64,000 nt of DNA, from positions 106,080,501-106,144,500 of the forward strand of contig CM071598.1 in NCBI GenBank assembly GCA_036435485.1. Direction: 5' to 3'. Both the position numbers and the translations under genes were made by a program. The first letter of the stretch is position 1. The number at the start of each line of letters is the position of its first letter. The notes beneath the pieces were generated by a model that did not search any database, had not been told where the DNA came from, and worked only from the letters and a program-made list of their open reading frames with translations. Positions 24,968 to 38,106 of this stretch are shown one piece after another. The DNA comes from Saposhnikovia divaricata (lineage: Eukaryota; Streptophyta; Magnoliopsida; Apiales; Apiaceae).

Positions 24968-26739
24968 GAAAAATGTAAACAATTGGAAAAACGGAAGTAC
25001 TACCGGACATCACTTGAAAAATGTAATCAATTCAAAGAAGCGGAGGAAATAGTAAATATCAATTTTTTTGAACTCAAAACATCAAGTGATTTTTTTCCTA
25101 AATAAAAAAAAGGGAATTGATATATACGCACCCTATGTGCACATTCAAAGTTATCAAATAATCCAAAATATCCTTAAATAATAATTTTGTCAAATTTTTT
25201 TTCTTTCCCATAATAGTTTTTATGCTTATGTTCTTTCTTCATCTGATTGACTACATGAACCATTCAAGCTGCTTAATTTATAAAAAATAAGTAACCTAAA
25301 CCAACCTGATATTACAAAAACTTGTATTAAATAGCAAGACTTGCGAAAGCTGAACATTATCAAACCTGCATTGCATTTTACAAGTTTAACAAGAGTATGT
25401 CCAATCACTGTGCTGGTCACATTTTACAAGTTTCAAAATGGGATATCTATTTGCTACCAGTTAGTATAACAAATGAAAATAATACATAATGCATCAAATA
25501 ACAATCATTAGAAAATATTTCAAAGTTAAACAAGAGACATTCATCTATGAATCAAACTCATTTCTTAAATTATTCATGGAACATCTTCAACTCATCTTGA
25601 ATTCTGACTAGAGATGCACAAAAGGTCCACCGGGCCGGGTTTTGACCGGGCCTCGAAAAGCCCGAGCTTTTTGGTCAAAGCCCGGATCGGGCTTTGACTT
25701 TGACCGGGTCGGGCCGGACCGGGCTCGTCAATCATATACAAGGCCTGTTAAGGCCCGAAACCGGGCCGCGACGGGCCGAATCGGGCCGCGTCGGGCTTTC
25801 ACGAATCACGATATAGTACGTCAAAATTAAAAGAAATTAAGATCATAAAAATTTGTATAGATTCAAATCTGGTATCACTAATTACTGTGAGACAGTACAT
25901 ACTACATACTACTTACTACATAGCCACTACCACGTAATGAACAGACTACAGAGCCAGTCTAGTTCAATGGTAAAAAGTTCCAATAACCCTGCTAACAATT
26001 TAAGGTAGAATAATTGGAGATAAAACCAAAATGAGAAAACCACTATGTCAGTGAAGGAACAACAATCAATTTGACATTTTATACACCATGCCAAGCTGCT
26101 ACACTCAGAATAAATGGCTGGAAAGCCTCCTGTAAAGAAACTAACTTAACTGTAGGAGAGACATTCCACTATAGAACAACAAAACTCATAACCAACTTCC
26201 ATGTTGGGTTAGTAACTGTAAATCTCATGTAGCTGCATCTTTAATTTGTAAAAATACGTGCTAGTCTATCAAAGTCTAGAGGTTCTATTGAGGTTCTTGA
26301 ATATTGACAATCACTTCACACAAAGATATTGACAATCACACAAATCCAGTAATAAAAGCATAACTGACTCATTACAAATGACAAATCGTACATAGCCACT
26401 GCCACATAAGTAACTAATTTATTAACAAGAATGTCAAGAATACATTAAGGAATAACACCAATGCAATAGTTTTTTAAATAAAGTCTGGGCTATTCTAGAA
26501 TGCCCACTCTAAGAATACCCAAATATCATTGTATTTCAATGTGACCATATCTGTTTCTAGCATAGCTTCAGTAAATTTGCAGAGGTCATCAATCAGTTTC
26601 TCCGTGGCTTTCAATCTCTTCCTCACTTTCTTCTGAAGTTTCTTCAATGTCCCTTTTATCTTGTATTCTTCTTGATGCATCCAAATATTAGAGTCTCTGA
26701 CCCCTAATATTTTCAGAGCAGAGAAGAAGGATATATAAT
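24968..26739. other. Non-coding spacer
   Basis: AT-rich with no convincing gene apart from the GC-rich patch at 25619-25805. A 61-codon Lys-rich ORF (26495-26680, - strand) has no recognised family and is not called. Confidence 0.4.
25619..25805. repeat. GC-rich CCGGGCC repeat patch, possible transposon end
   Basis: A sharply GC-rich block in AT-rich surroundings, with repeated GGGCCGGGC and CCCGGATCGGGC motifs on both strands. It is preceded by TAGAGATGCAC. Such subterminal repeats are common at hAT-type MITE ends, but only one end is visible. Confidence 0.4.
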
Positions 26740-26983
26740 TGTTAGATCTAAATAAATAACCACGGAGCAGAGAAAGGATATGTAGTACTCTAATTAGATC
26801 TCATTAACCCTAATCAGATTACTATTGAGTATTACACATTATAAAGCCCATGCCGAATAAGATGTTATTGGACCCTTTATTTAAGACCACTTAATTAGTC
26901 CAAATATAGAATAAACATTAAATATAATTGTCTTTAATTTGTAAGCCCATAAATTGTTATTAGATTATAAAAATAATCCAACA
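26740..26983 (-). repeat. Copia LTR (3' LTR of the truncated element)
   Basis: On the - strand it starts TGTTGGATTATT and ends GATCTAACA, giving inverted TGTT...AACA ends. It is preceded by the purine-rich AAGTGGGAGAG (26984-26994). Confidence 0.75.
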
Positions 26984-27779
26984 CTCTCCCACTTGGGCTA
27001 CAAATTGTTCCAAACAACAATTACATTCAATAACCATATGTGCGCACAAAATTGTTTATTCTTTAGAAAACATCTTCCTTAGTCAATCTAGTCCATCTCA
27101 TATACAAACATGAAAACAAAGCGACCTTCGTCACATTGTCGTAACTCGATCCTCAATGATCACCACATTAATATAATCAGTGACATAGATCAAGTATGGA
27201 TGTGTAACTGGAAATTACATGCGTTGTGATCTCAGTCATGCCTATTTCCAATTGGTCCTTAATACTTTAGTGAGATCAATCTTTATTCTTTCAAACTTTA
27301 TGTCAAAACCACAACTGAAGAGACAGCTTATATAGAGCAATAGAGAGAATAAAATAAAATAACTTTATTCTGCAGAAACTTAAAACACATAATGTATCAC
27401 CGTAGTGTCAATATAAAACTGAGTACCGAATACAAGAACAAAACAAAAAACTCCCACTAAAACTGAATATCCTCCAATGAGACAACACCCATATGAGCAG
27501 TGCCCGAGAAAAAACTTTATGGTGTCAAAGCTTTAGTAAGTGGGTTTGATAGCATAGAATTTGTTCTTATATATACTCAATAGACACTAAATGATATTGC
27601 AATCTCTCTATAATAACTTGATATTTAATGTTTATATGTTTAGACATAACAAAAAAGAACTTAACCAGAAGAAGATTTTCTTGTATCTACACAACCAACA
27701 TAATCAGAATTGGAATACATAATGATCTCCAAATTTTCTAATTTCCGATAAAAATGAGCTTGTAATATTTTGTTCTTTG

Positions 27780-28690
27780 CAAGTACCTCATAACTCGTTT
27801 AATTGCAATCCAATGATTCATTCCAGGGTTACTCGAATATCTGCTCAACATGTACTAAACTTGACCATACATAAGACTCCCAATAGCTAAAGTATAGGGA
27901 ATGTTCTGCATCTCCTTTCCTTCATGATCATTCTTCGGGCACTGTTTGAGACTAAACTTATCTCCTTTAGCAACAAGAGTACTTATTTGTGCACAATCTT
28001 TCATGCCAAACTTAGCAAGCACCTTATCAATATAGCTCTTATGTGATAACCCAAGGATGCCTCGAGAACGGTCTCGATGTATCTTAATTCCTAATACAAA
28101 AAAGACATCACCAAGATCCTTCATCTCAAAATGAGAAGTAAGAAATCTTTTGGTTTCATGTAGTAAGACTATATCGTTGCAAGCCAATAGTATATCATCG
28201 ACATAAAGCACAAGGAATATAAAAGTACTCCCACTGAACTTGTGATATATGCATTTTTCAACAACATTGGACTCAAAATCGTATGAGACAATGGTTTGAT
28301 GAAATTTGCGATTCCACATACGGGTAGCTAAGAAAATTTCCTTATAGTCAATGCCTTCTCATTGAGAAAAATCTTTTGTGACTAAACGTGCTTTATATAT
28401 CTCAATACTACCCTCGAAATCCCTTTTGGTTTTAAATATCCATATACACCAATCAGTTTTACACCTTCAGGCAATTTGACAAGATCTCAAACGTCATTGT
28501 CCTTCATGGATTTCATTTCATCATTCATGGCTTCAATCCATTTTTGACTATTAGAACTTCGTTTGGCTTGTTGGAAGTTGATAAGATCATCTTCCATAAC
28601 CCCTATGTTAAACTCATGCACTTCAAGAAATACAATATAATCATCCGAAATTGCACTCCTTCTGTCTCTAGTGGATCGCCTAAGTGGCAC
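27780..28690 (-). pseudogene. Ty1/copia reverse transcriptase and RNase H remnant
   Basis: 28487-28690 encodes the segment before RT (RRSTRDRR ... KWIEAMNDEMKSM). 27855-28319 encodes RT with the catalytic LYVDDILLA and the FVLGIKI block. A further in-register piece resembling the copia SRYSSNPG-HW motif lies at about 27790-27850. Stops and frameshifts separate them, so no enzyme can be made. Confidence 0.82.
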
Positions 28691-28720
28691 TTCCTCTTGA
28701 GTTTGTTGAGTTTGCTCTTC

Positions 28721-29640
28721 TTGAGCATCATCTTAATTTTGAGTAGGAAACTGTACAGGTATATCCATATTGCGCTTTATCATCATTAGACTTAAGCGAT
28801 TAGAACGCTCCCACTTCTCAAAGTTCAATTTATCAGTATTAGAACTTCCATTCGTAAAGAAACAGGTTGTTCTTTCCTTATAGCATAGTCTAAATCCATG
28901 CAGCCAAGAACTAACAGAACGTTCTCTTTCTAGCTCTTAAAGTTTGTGCCGTTAAGCACGGAAATGGAGTTCATGTTGGCAGTTATATTAGCAGCAGATG
29001 TATTAACTAGTAATTTGGAACCAAAAAAAAAATGTAAGCTCGCATAATAGAAATTCATGTCATATGCATACATAATAGCACAAAAAAAACATGAATTTAA
29101 ATACTATAGTGTGTGTGGGCCCATTCAAACAAGATACCTAGCACAACATTAATATTTAGTCTTTGGACATAAATATTAACTTGCAATTGGTACTCTCCAC
29201 GTAGAAATCAAATATTAATAATAAATTCGGTCAAGCAATAACCTTCCTCTGGGCCGGTTTATTACTCACATGAAAAATTTATAATTATTACATATTTATT
29301 CCCGCACGTATATCCATTATTTGGCCATCAAATAATCTTCCTTTGGGCCGATTATTATAACGCATAAATAATAAACATACACATCCTATTATTTCAAAAT
29401 AAATAAATCTACACATAAATATCACTTTGGCAATATTTTGCTTCAACTCACTTATTCACGAAATAAAAGGACGAAAAATAAATAATCATTATTTTTTTAA
29501 AAAAAATGTGCTCAAATCCGTATTATTGTAAAATTATTAAAAATAAATCATCTGATATTTTACAATAAAAAAAATATCCAAATAAAATTTGGATTTCCTC
29601 GAGAGATAGTAACCACCAAAACGAATAAGCACAACAAGAT
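28721..29640. other. AT-rich non-coding sequence, probably old retroelement
   Basis: No readable gene. Two similar motifs (CTTCCTCTGGGCCGG and CTTCCTTTGGGCCGATT, about 95 bp apart) suggest decayed retroelement sequence, perhaps the 5' part of the copia remnant. Confidence 0.3.
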
Positions 29641-31525
29641 TAACGAACCTATTAAGAGCGCGTAATTATTGAACTTTAGATGCCGGTCACTGGCAAAGTG
29701 TGGCGAAAGAATAAGAATAAGAATAAGATGCCGGTCATTGGCATAGTGTGGCCGTAGAACAAGACTGTGGTATTTTTGATTTTCGTTCCGTTTCTGTCTA
29801 TGTTTCTGCTTCTGTTTTAAATTCTGAATTTTTAAAAATAAAAACTTTGGGTTGGAATCATTTATCGCAAAAGGTTTTCGAAAATTATTATTATTTTGAG
29901 AAAATGTGTTTTATTAAAAATGCCCACTGATTTTGAGGATATTTCTAAGTCAATCTGTTACTTGCTGAGCTGTGTAGCTCACTCTTTTCTGATATTTCAG
30001 GTTCGTATATTGTGGAAGCTTATTGAGATCAATGTGGATGTGAACTTGTGAATTTTGTGCTACGTGATTTATTGCAATTGGTGAATTGGAGTTATCACAT
30101 TTTTAGATAATTCTTGTTATTGAATATTGAACTTGTGGAGCTGCGTCTCTAATTTAATCTTTTTGAATTATCGAGTTTGTTAATTTTGGTTTATTTGAAT
30201 AAAGAGTCTATTTTATTTAAGTTTTGTAATTAGAAATAATAGTCCGAAAAGTCGGGCTGTTACAGTTGGTAACAAAGCAGGCTGTCCTTCGGAGTGTATT
30301 AGGTATGGGACTAGTACATTCCCTAGGATGCGATCCTATAGACTATCGTTCGGGAGTAAACGTTTAGAATAGATGTGTCACAAACTTTTTGGGGTTTAAG
30401 ATTGTTTCGAATTTGGGGACCAAATTCTTTTTAAGGGGGGTAGTATGTAATATCCCGTAAATTTTAGAATAAAAAAAATAATAATATAAGAATAATAGAA
30501 AAAAGGGATTGAAATTATAGAATTATTAGGAATTAAAAATTGTTTTAGCTTAATTGGGCCTAAATTATGGATCAGATTTGAATACAGATAATTAGTAGGT
30601 TTGGGTTTATGGTTTTGTACTGCTATATAAACATCATATTCTCCTTCTTTGTCTTTTATAACAAAATTCGTAGGTCTATTCTTCGCATAATTCAACAGTC
30701 TTGTAAAATTCGTAGAAAATTCATCTTAAGTCGGAATTCATTGATTCTGGACTTTTCGGAAAGGTCTTTTCGTGCTCTACAACTTTCACTCTTTGCGGTT
30801 TTCAAGAAAACATCGTTTAGAGGGTCAAAAAGTCTAAAAATGGGTCTGGTCAGGATTGAATACATGATCTAGGATGATTTGATTCTTGAGTTTTCGCGTA
30901 CAGGTAAGTTTCCGATTGATCTGTCTAGTGTTTTCGAAATTATGTGTTATGTGTACGAATTTGTTATCAAAAATTGGGCTCAGTGATTATATTTTGAATT
31001 AATATATATTATTGTATATATGTGTTATGTGTAAACTATAGTCTTGGAACTCTGATTTATGCCATGGTTTGCGAAAATAAGAATAAGGACCGAGTCACCG
31101 GATTGTAGTGACAGTTTTCTAAAATTTAGGACCATTTTCATCGGGTTGTAGTGGTCGTGGTATGAATTGTGGGTTTCAAGTTATTGTTGTTATGTGTAGT
31201 CGAATAAGAAATGTGTATCGAAAGTATTATTTCGTATATCGTATCGTATTGAATATTGTGTTATTTTATATGTGTATGTATGTTACTTTGACCGACTGGT
31301 TAGATCGGTTGGTTACTTTGCTGGGCTTCGTAACTCATTACTTCAATATTTCAGGTTCGGTGTAACATCGAGTATGATAACATTGGAGTTCAAGTATCTT
31401 AGATTCGGAGTATATTGTCATCATTAGTTGCGCTTTTGTAATAGAATTTTTGATTAGTAAAATGTACTTTATGTTAGTTTTAAATTTAGAATTAGTAGTT
31501 CGAAAAGTCCGGAGTAGTAAATCAA
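29640..31525 (+). mobile_element. Eroded LTR element with a very short interior
   Basis: A 5'-truncated LTR ends at 30264 (GGGCTGTTACA). It is followed by a primer-site-like TTGGTAACAAAGC, only 181 bp of interior, a purine tract AAGGGGGG (30433-30440) and a second LTR starting TGTAATATCCCG at 30446. The LTRs share the CTCA...ATATTTCAGGTTCG block (near 29980 and 31340) and the TTCGAAAAGTC-type block near their ends. No coding sequence. It is either a TRIM-like element or a larger element that lost its interior. Confidence 0.55.
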
Positions 31526-31879
31526 AATAAATATAAAAATTATTTGAGAACATTTTGGTCAATTCGACAACTTTGAATATGTACATACAAATGTGAAATG
31601 TGCACATATGGACTCCAAAAAAAAATAAAATTAAGTACTTCTTATCCCAACAGTCCCGTCCGAGAATACAAGCCAGAAATAATTAATTTCTCCATGTCAA
31701 AATATTAGGGTTTTTTTTTGTATTAAATGATAATTTTGTATGTTATTTTTCGAATGATAATTCAAATCGCTTATAAAGCTATAGATCATACAATCATATA
31801 TAAAAATTTACCCAAATTAAAACCTTCCCCTCTTTTTACCCTTTTTACTGCAGTCATGAAAACAGACATTTAATTGCTA

Positions 31880-32138
31880 CTCCCTCCGTTTCAAAATAAG
31901 TTTCCTATTTCCTTCTGACACGTTTGCCAACACACTTTTTTAATCGTTAATATCTTGAATTTCGTATTAGTATTAAATATAAAAACTTCACTGTATTAAA
32001 GTACTCATAAATACGAATCCAACAAGATCACTCATGACTATATTTTGTCTTATAGATTAGACGTAAATTAGTAATTTGTCTAGTGTCATGAACAATCCCG
32101 ACATCTGTAATGGGAAACTTATATTGAAACGGAGGGAG
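31880..32138. mobile_element. Stowaway MITE in the eEF1B-gamma 3' flank
   Basis: 259 bp with near-perfect inverted ends CTCCCTCCGTTTCAAAATAA and CTCCCTCCGTTTCAATATAA, and TA on each side (31878-31879, 32139-32140). The left copy of the duplication (near 17440) has no insertion at the same point. Confidence 0.93.
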
Positions 32139-32392
32139 TATAAAAGATATAGATAATAAACAAGATGATGTAGATAGAGACCAACTATAATAGTACACTG
32201 AGATTTGAGAAGTACTACTGAAAGTACAGCAAGTGACACCAATAACGAACTTGGCCAATATTTAAGATTGGATATAATCAAAAACCCATATGAGGAAGAA
32301 ACACAGCAACAACGGGAAGTGAAAAAAGTACAAGGTAATTTAACAAAAACTTCGAAGTAGTATGTCATTGGAAGTTCACATAACATAATAAA

Positions 32393-35300
32393 TCACTTGA
32401 AACACTTGGCATCCAATAGAGCCTCGCCTTCAAAAGGCTCGTGATCTTCTATCATTTGGCTAGCACGCTCCTTTTGAGCTTCATCAGTAATATCAACTTG
32501 GGTCCAGTTGTACAGCTCCATGTCATAACACTCCTCCATCACAAATTTAGGGATCTCTTTTCCGCGGAAAAGCCAGAGTCCCTGGACCTTGTATGGTGGC
32601 TCTGAACCAATAACCAACATCTTACCAAACGCATACTTCCGTGCCAGATCCATACGCTGCAAAAACCCACCCACCTTGTTCATAGTCACGAACGAGACAG
32701 TATTCTCATCATTGTACTTGTAGTCACAAAACCAAAGAGAGTAGCCCTCGGGATCATACATATCCCAGAATCCTGCACACAGGGCAAAAGATACCGGTCA
32801 GTTACTAATGGAAACACACATGCCTAACAATCTCGACAAAACTAGTCATCTAATTATATATGTAATTTACTGTTAGATCATACTAGTCTAGATAGATACA
32901 TATATGCACCCAAGACATATATCCATCAACCCACCTCCTCACTTGTCATAAAATTTATATTAATAATAATCAACTGTTGTACCACGTAGTAAAGACTAAA
33001 GAGAACTTTGACTAGGAATGATAGGCCACCATTAATCATGGCAACTCAAAACAATGTATGTAATAATCCCTGAATGAGTTAGATGAATGTCAATAAATAT
33101 TTCACATAAAATCAACCAGGCAAGTAATATACACATATCAGAAAGCGAGATATTCTATACACACACACACACACAAAAAAAAACATCATCATTCCCTACA
33201 CCATTGCTAGAGGTTAAATATCTCTGAATTACAAATTCTTTGGATGGTTCAAACTAAAGTATTAAAACTACTCACATGACTCTATAACGAGAATATATTA
33301 AATTTTGAAACAAAACGAGTTTGTGTAAGCAACAATGAGAGAAAGTAAACCAAAGGCTATCATGGGACTGAAAGACAAACACCAACATAAAACAGAGGCA
33401 CATACAACCTTAGATATATCAATTGCATGCAAACGATAACTTTAGCCTTAATATATACTTAAATTTGAAAGATAGATATACCTTTGACAGCAACCTCGCG
33501 GAAGTTGGTCTTGGTATTGGAATATAGCCTCTTCCAATCATCTAGTATCATTTTACTAGGAGGAAGCAGATCAAGTGGATTCTTTGCCTTTGGCTTGGGT
33601 GCTTCTTCTTCTTCTTCAGCAACCTCCTCAGTTTTAGGCTTCACGACATCTTTCTTGGGTTCATCCTTAGCCTTTGGTTTTGCAGCTTCCTTGGCTGGTG
33701 CTGGCTTCTTTGCTGAGGGCACAGGGGGCACTGAATCTGTCTGCTTGACCTCACCCAAAAACTTGGAGAAGTTTGGTTGATTAACCATGGTCCAAAAATA
33801 CCTCTCAACATGTGGAAATTCCGATGTGAAACTCTTAGTCAGAAGCCGACTAAATCCAAAAGCCAAGGTGCATGTCACAATAATATCAGCCAAGGTGACA
33901 CTATGCCCAACAAGGTAAGTGTTGGAAGCAAGATGGGTATTCAAGGCCCCTAGTGCTCTCTTCAATCCAGCAATTGCAGCTTCCTCAGCCTTGTGCACAT
34001 AAATACTAACGGTCACGTAATTTGTAGAAAAGAGAAAACCTTTAAATGATATCAAAGTGAAGGACGCAAGATATTTGACTTACAGGAGGAAGGTATACAC
34101 CATAACCCATTCGTGGATATCCCCATCGCGATAGATTCGTGTAAATCTCCAGAGATGCAAAATCAATCCATTGCTCAACATGAGCCTAAAATTAAAACAT
34201 AGAAGGCTTAACATGAGCCTAAAAGTAAAACATAGAAGGCTTAAGAAGCATATGACAATAATAAAACTGGTTATTCCATGATAAAATTAGAATAGCTTTA
34301 GTAAGTAAAGGGTAAAAGCGCACATAATAGTTCAAGGCAAGTGACCTACATAATCAATTGGTGAAGAGCCGAAAAGAGCATTGTCAGGATTCAAACGAGT
34401 AACTGTACAGTGCAGGAATAGACTCCAATTAGAGCAGGGGAACACACTTAAAACATCAATAAAGAGAAATTAGATTCACCCTCTCACCATAACGTGCTAT
34501 GGCATTACTCTCAAAAACAGCACCATCAGGGGTTTCAAGCACTGGGATCTACAAAAAAGTAGTATGTTACAGATAAAAAGCAATTCCTGGGAACTATATA
34601 TAATAAATATTTACTATTCAAAATAAGAACAAACCTTTCCCATCGGGTTCATTTTCAAGAATTCGGGCGTTTTATTTGATACACCCATTTGAAAATCCTT
34701 AACCAGTTCAACTTTCACACCACAGTATTCTGCTGCTATGAGTGTTTTCCATGCATTGTGATTTGCATTGCCAGCATGCATAATCTACAAGAACGATACG
34801 TTATACAGTTGCAAAAAGTGCTCCAACATGTCATATGTAACTTCAATGTCACAACATAAATCACTTTTTACCTCTAAATTTACACATCATAGCTCTAAAG
34901 GATACCATTAGTCTAACAGTTTTTAGACTCACAAATTCAATTTAAATCCATAAAAGGCTCTGAGTTGCATGTTTGTAAAGTTCAAGAACGCAGGTGACAA
35001 CAAGTTTAAGTACTATAAAGGAGCACCATTTGTTAAACTACAACTCGAGCATTAAGACTCGACTGATTACAAATTTATCATTTTCATCTTAAAAATTGGA
35101 ATCCGTAGGACTTTGACAAACCATTAAACATTTAACCTACAATTCGCAAGTGGAACTTAACTGAATGAATCAAGTATTCTTCTCCAATAAATAACATCAT
35201 CCTATACTAATGACTAATCAAAGTGACAAACTGGAGCATTAACCAAATGCAGTTTACTGATAATTCCTCATCAACCGACACTAGAGTGGAGACTATGGAG

Positions 35301-36285
35301 ACCGTATACATTATGCACTGAAAACATTGCAAAACATATATATTTATAAAGAATGTTCGACGAATATTATTATTTCATTCAAAATCTTAAAAATCAAATG
35401 TGATTTGTAAGCAAAACATGTTTTGGAGAACAATACGTTCTGCATGATTTTTTTTTTGCAGAACATGCATGATTTTCAAGATTTTTAATGAAATTTGCAT
35501 GAAAAACATATATGATTTTCAATATTTTCAATGAAATGAATGAAATAGTGACTTTCATGGACATGATTTTCAATGAATAGGTTTGTGCAATGTTTTGATT
35601 GATATATGGTCTCCGGTCTCTGCTAAAATATATGGTCTCCATAAATATAAATATAATTCTCATTTTCTTTGCTAAATTATAATTCTCATTTGTTATATTC
35701 AACTAATATCATATAAAATCATATTAGCAATTGCAACGTAACCGAGTGAATCAAATAAAATTCTTCAAAAAACAAATATCATCCAATACTGATGCTCACA
35801 ATAACAAACAAGGATCTAAACATCAATAGGCAAATCTAGGCAGTTATAATACCTTATTAACAACTAACTAATCGGAGCGATAAACTAAAGCACTAACCAG
35901 ATGTAGTTTACTGTTAATTATATATATAAATACTGGTCAATAGTCAGATACACATTTCATTTACATAAATCGACATTTTCAAATTTATCCATATTTAACT
36001 ACAAAAATCCTTCCCCTAAAACCGCAATATCGGAAGTTAAATTACTCAGTAATAGGTAATACAGATTCAAACGGTGAAGCGCTTGTGAGTTATAGATTGC
36101 GATTCGAGATACAATTTTAAAAATTTAACACTCGTGACTAATTGTAACATCATAAAACTACCATTACAAAATATTATGCATCAATTCAGTAGAAAATACA
36201 AACAACTGAAATAAATGAAAACAAATTAGTCGATATGAAACATATGTAGAGTAAAAGAAAGATCTAGAAAATGTACGAGAGCCAT
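32393..36285 (-). CDS. eEF1Bgamma: Translation elongation factor eEF1B gamma subunit (seven exons)
   Basis: Exons in transcript order are 36285-36277, 34784-34635, 34548-34488, 34402-34350, 34185-34084, 33989-33482 and 32772-32393. They join in frame with GT-AG borders to give 420 aa, the usual plant length. The start exon has only 9 coding bases (Met-Ala-Leu) before a GTACAT donor and a 1.5-kb intron. Residues 1-80 are a GST N-terminal fold and about 90-210 a GST C-terminal fold. Residues 215-260 are a Lys/Glu/Pro-rich linker, and 261-420 the conserved EF1G domain ending DAKCFK. The protein anchors the eEF1B nucleotide-exchange complex that recycles eEF1A-GDP in the cytosol. All exons look undamaged, so this is the functional copy of the duplicated pair. 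Confidence 0.95.
35285..35645. mobile_element. Insertion in eEF1B-gamma intron 1, unclassified
   Basis: About 360 bp present here but absent from the left duplication copy (near 22240). The ends carry inverted GGAGACC/GGTCTCC motifs (TATGGAGACCG at left; GGTCTCC repeated at right), and ATGATTTTCAA repeats lie inside. It behaves as an inserted MITE-like unit. The superfamily is not clear. Confidence 0.55.
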
Positions 36286-36719
36286 GGCTTAACGCAAGTG
36301 GATCAGCCGCGTTGGATAAAAGAGAGAGGTTTAGGGTTTGTGACTGACTTTGTGTAATGTGGGTGTGATGCGAGTGTGAGAGAATGTATTTGGGATTGGA
36401 TTTATGTATGGGGATTAACAGGCTTGTCGGTAAACATCTGTAAGGCCCGATCCAGTTTGATATTAGAGTGTGTTGTCCAAGGATAATTATTTTACAAATG
36501 CATTGTGTAGTCATGTTTAGCAAGCCCATTATGAGATTTACTTTCTATAATTTGCTTTTTTAAGCGGAATGTTTTTTTTTTTTTTTTAAGAAAAATGATG
36601 TATAAAGTTAGTCACCCCTAAAAAAGGAGTTAGATGGCTGTCAATGCGAAAACTATCTTTATAATGTTATTGAATTTTTTCTTTGTAACAACAAGTTATG
36701 TCATGAGTTAGAAAACGGA
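36286..36719 (-). promoter_or_regulatory. 5' UTR and promoter side of eEF1B-gamma
   Basis: On the - strand the leader just before the ATG includes AAACCCTAAACCTCTCTC (about 36323-36340). AAACCCTAA is a telo-box motif frequent in plant translation-factor and ribosomal-protein promoters and leaders. Upstream sequence to about 36540 is the likely promoter. Confidence 0.5.
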
Positions 36720-36727
36720 CTATAAAC

Positions 36728-37076
36728 TAGGGGTGTTCATCAAACCGCACAAACCGCAAAAACCGCCCGCACCGCACCACACCGCACCGTGAAGCGTGGT
36801 TTTTATTTTTCGTGGTGCGGTTGCGGTTTAAAATTTTGACAAACCGCGCGGTGCGGTGTGGGTTGCGGTTTCGAATTTCAGTCACGCGGTTCAAACCGCA
36901 CCGCACCGCAATATTTAATAAATTATATTTATATATATATAACATATATTATATGTATTTTATATATTTTATAAGTCTATCAGCGATCAGTCCATTTAAA
37001 TTAAGATGTCCAGCCCAAACTTATTAATAATACTAAAAAGTTAATTAGGTTAATACCTCACACTGAAGTATTTATT

Positions 37077-37155
<79 letters not shown>

Positions 37156-37661
37156 TCATTGTTTATTGACTTTCATTTATACAAAAATCTAGCTGACTAG
37201 CTTTATTATTACAAATTTAGTATTATAGAGTACTTGCATGTTTTTATTTTTAATTATAGATTGATATGATTGGATTAAGATTAACTAGATGAACAAACAA
37301 AGTACATTAGATCCTCGGTATTATGTTAGTACGTTCTAAGAGTTTAAGTTACCAACTGCAAAATAAAATAACAAAATGATATATAGATATAAATTACATA
37401 AAGATGAGTGAAGCAAATCAAATAAGTGGGAATTAAATTCACATTATCAAAAAAATATTTATTTTATATAATAATTAATATAATTAATTTTTAAATGTAT
37501 AAACCGCACAAACCGCACCGCACCGCTTTTTCGTGGTGCGGTTTTCGCGGTTTTTGTGTTACGTGGTGCGGTCGCGGTTTGGAAATTTGTTCAAACCGCA
37601 TGCGCGGTTTGGTTTGCGGTTTGAGGAAAAAACCGCACCGCCCGCACCGCGAACACCCCTA
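36728..37661. mobile_element. hAT-type MITE with 8-bp TSD
   Basis: 934 bp with ends TAGGGGTGTTC and GAACACCCCTA, flanked by perfect 8-bp copies of CTATAAAC (36720-36727 and 37662-37669). GC-rich subterminal blocks of AACCGCACCGC repeats occur in inverted orientation at both ends. The AT-rich middle holds a (TA)n run (about 37080-37151). No transposase. Confidence 0.9.
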
Positions 37662-37867
37662 CTATAAACTATATCGGTCAAGAAATACATAATCAAAATA
37701 AAATTTTAATAAATATATGGGTCAGGCATCCTCAACCCTCTTATCTATGATGATAAGCCGAGACTGATTTCATATGATGTTACAGCATACCCAATGTCTA
37801 TACTGAATTTACTAAACAACATATATGATTAAAAATAGAGAAATTATGACTGAACTAGAGAAATTTG

Positions 37868-37901
37868 ATGAGAGAGAGAGAGAGAGAGCGAGAGAGAGAA
37901 G
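37868..37901. repeat. (GA)n microsatellite
   Basis: Short GAGA repeat with one GC interruption. The surrounding 37670-38106 is otherwise AT-rich non-coding sequence. Confidence 0.85.
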
Positions 37902-38106
37902 TTGAATGTTGATATTTTCATAAAACCAGAAAAGTGATTACAAGTTATTATAAAAAGATACCTAAATTCAAACTAATTTTGGCGTCTAAAAGTCTCTTCT
38001 AACTATTCTTTGACTATTTGAATTTTACATTGACTAACAATCTCTAACATATCACCCCTCTTTCATAAGACTTGACCACAAGTCCAGACAAGTTTCGGTA
38101 TCAATT

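Larger units (their letters stand above)
26740..28720 (-). mobile_element. Truncated Ty1/copia element (3' part)
   Basis: Read on the - strand: polyprotein remnants from the region before RT, an RT with the YVDD box, an RNase H start, a purine tract, then a 244-bp 3' LTR. No matching 5' LTR was found to the right, so the element is 5'-truncated. Confidence 0.8.
31760..35846. repeat. Segmental duplication, right copy
   Basis: Direct repeat of 17321-22460. It contains exons 2-7 of the intact eEF1B-gamma gene and its 3' flank. It lacks the hAT and FRS insertions of the left copy but has its own Stowaway (31880-32138) and a 360-bp insertion (about 35285-35645). Confidence 0.88.

Noticed and set aside
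26495..26680. 61-codon Lys-rich ORF on the - strand
   Set aside because: Short, no recognisable family, no splice or promoter support, in retroelement-rich spacer.
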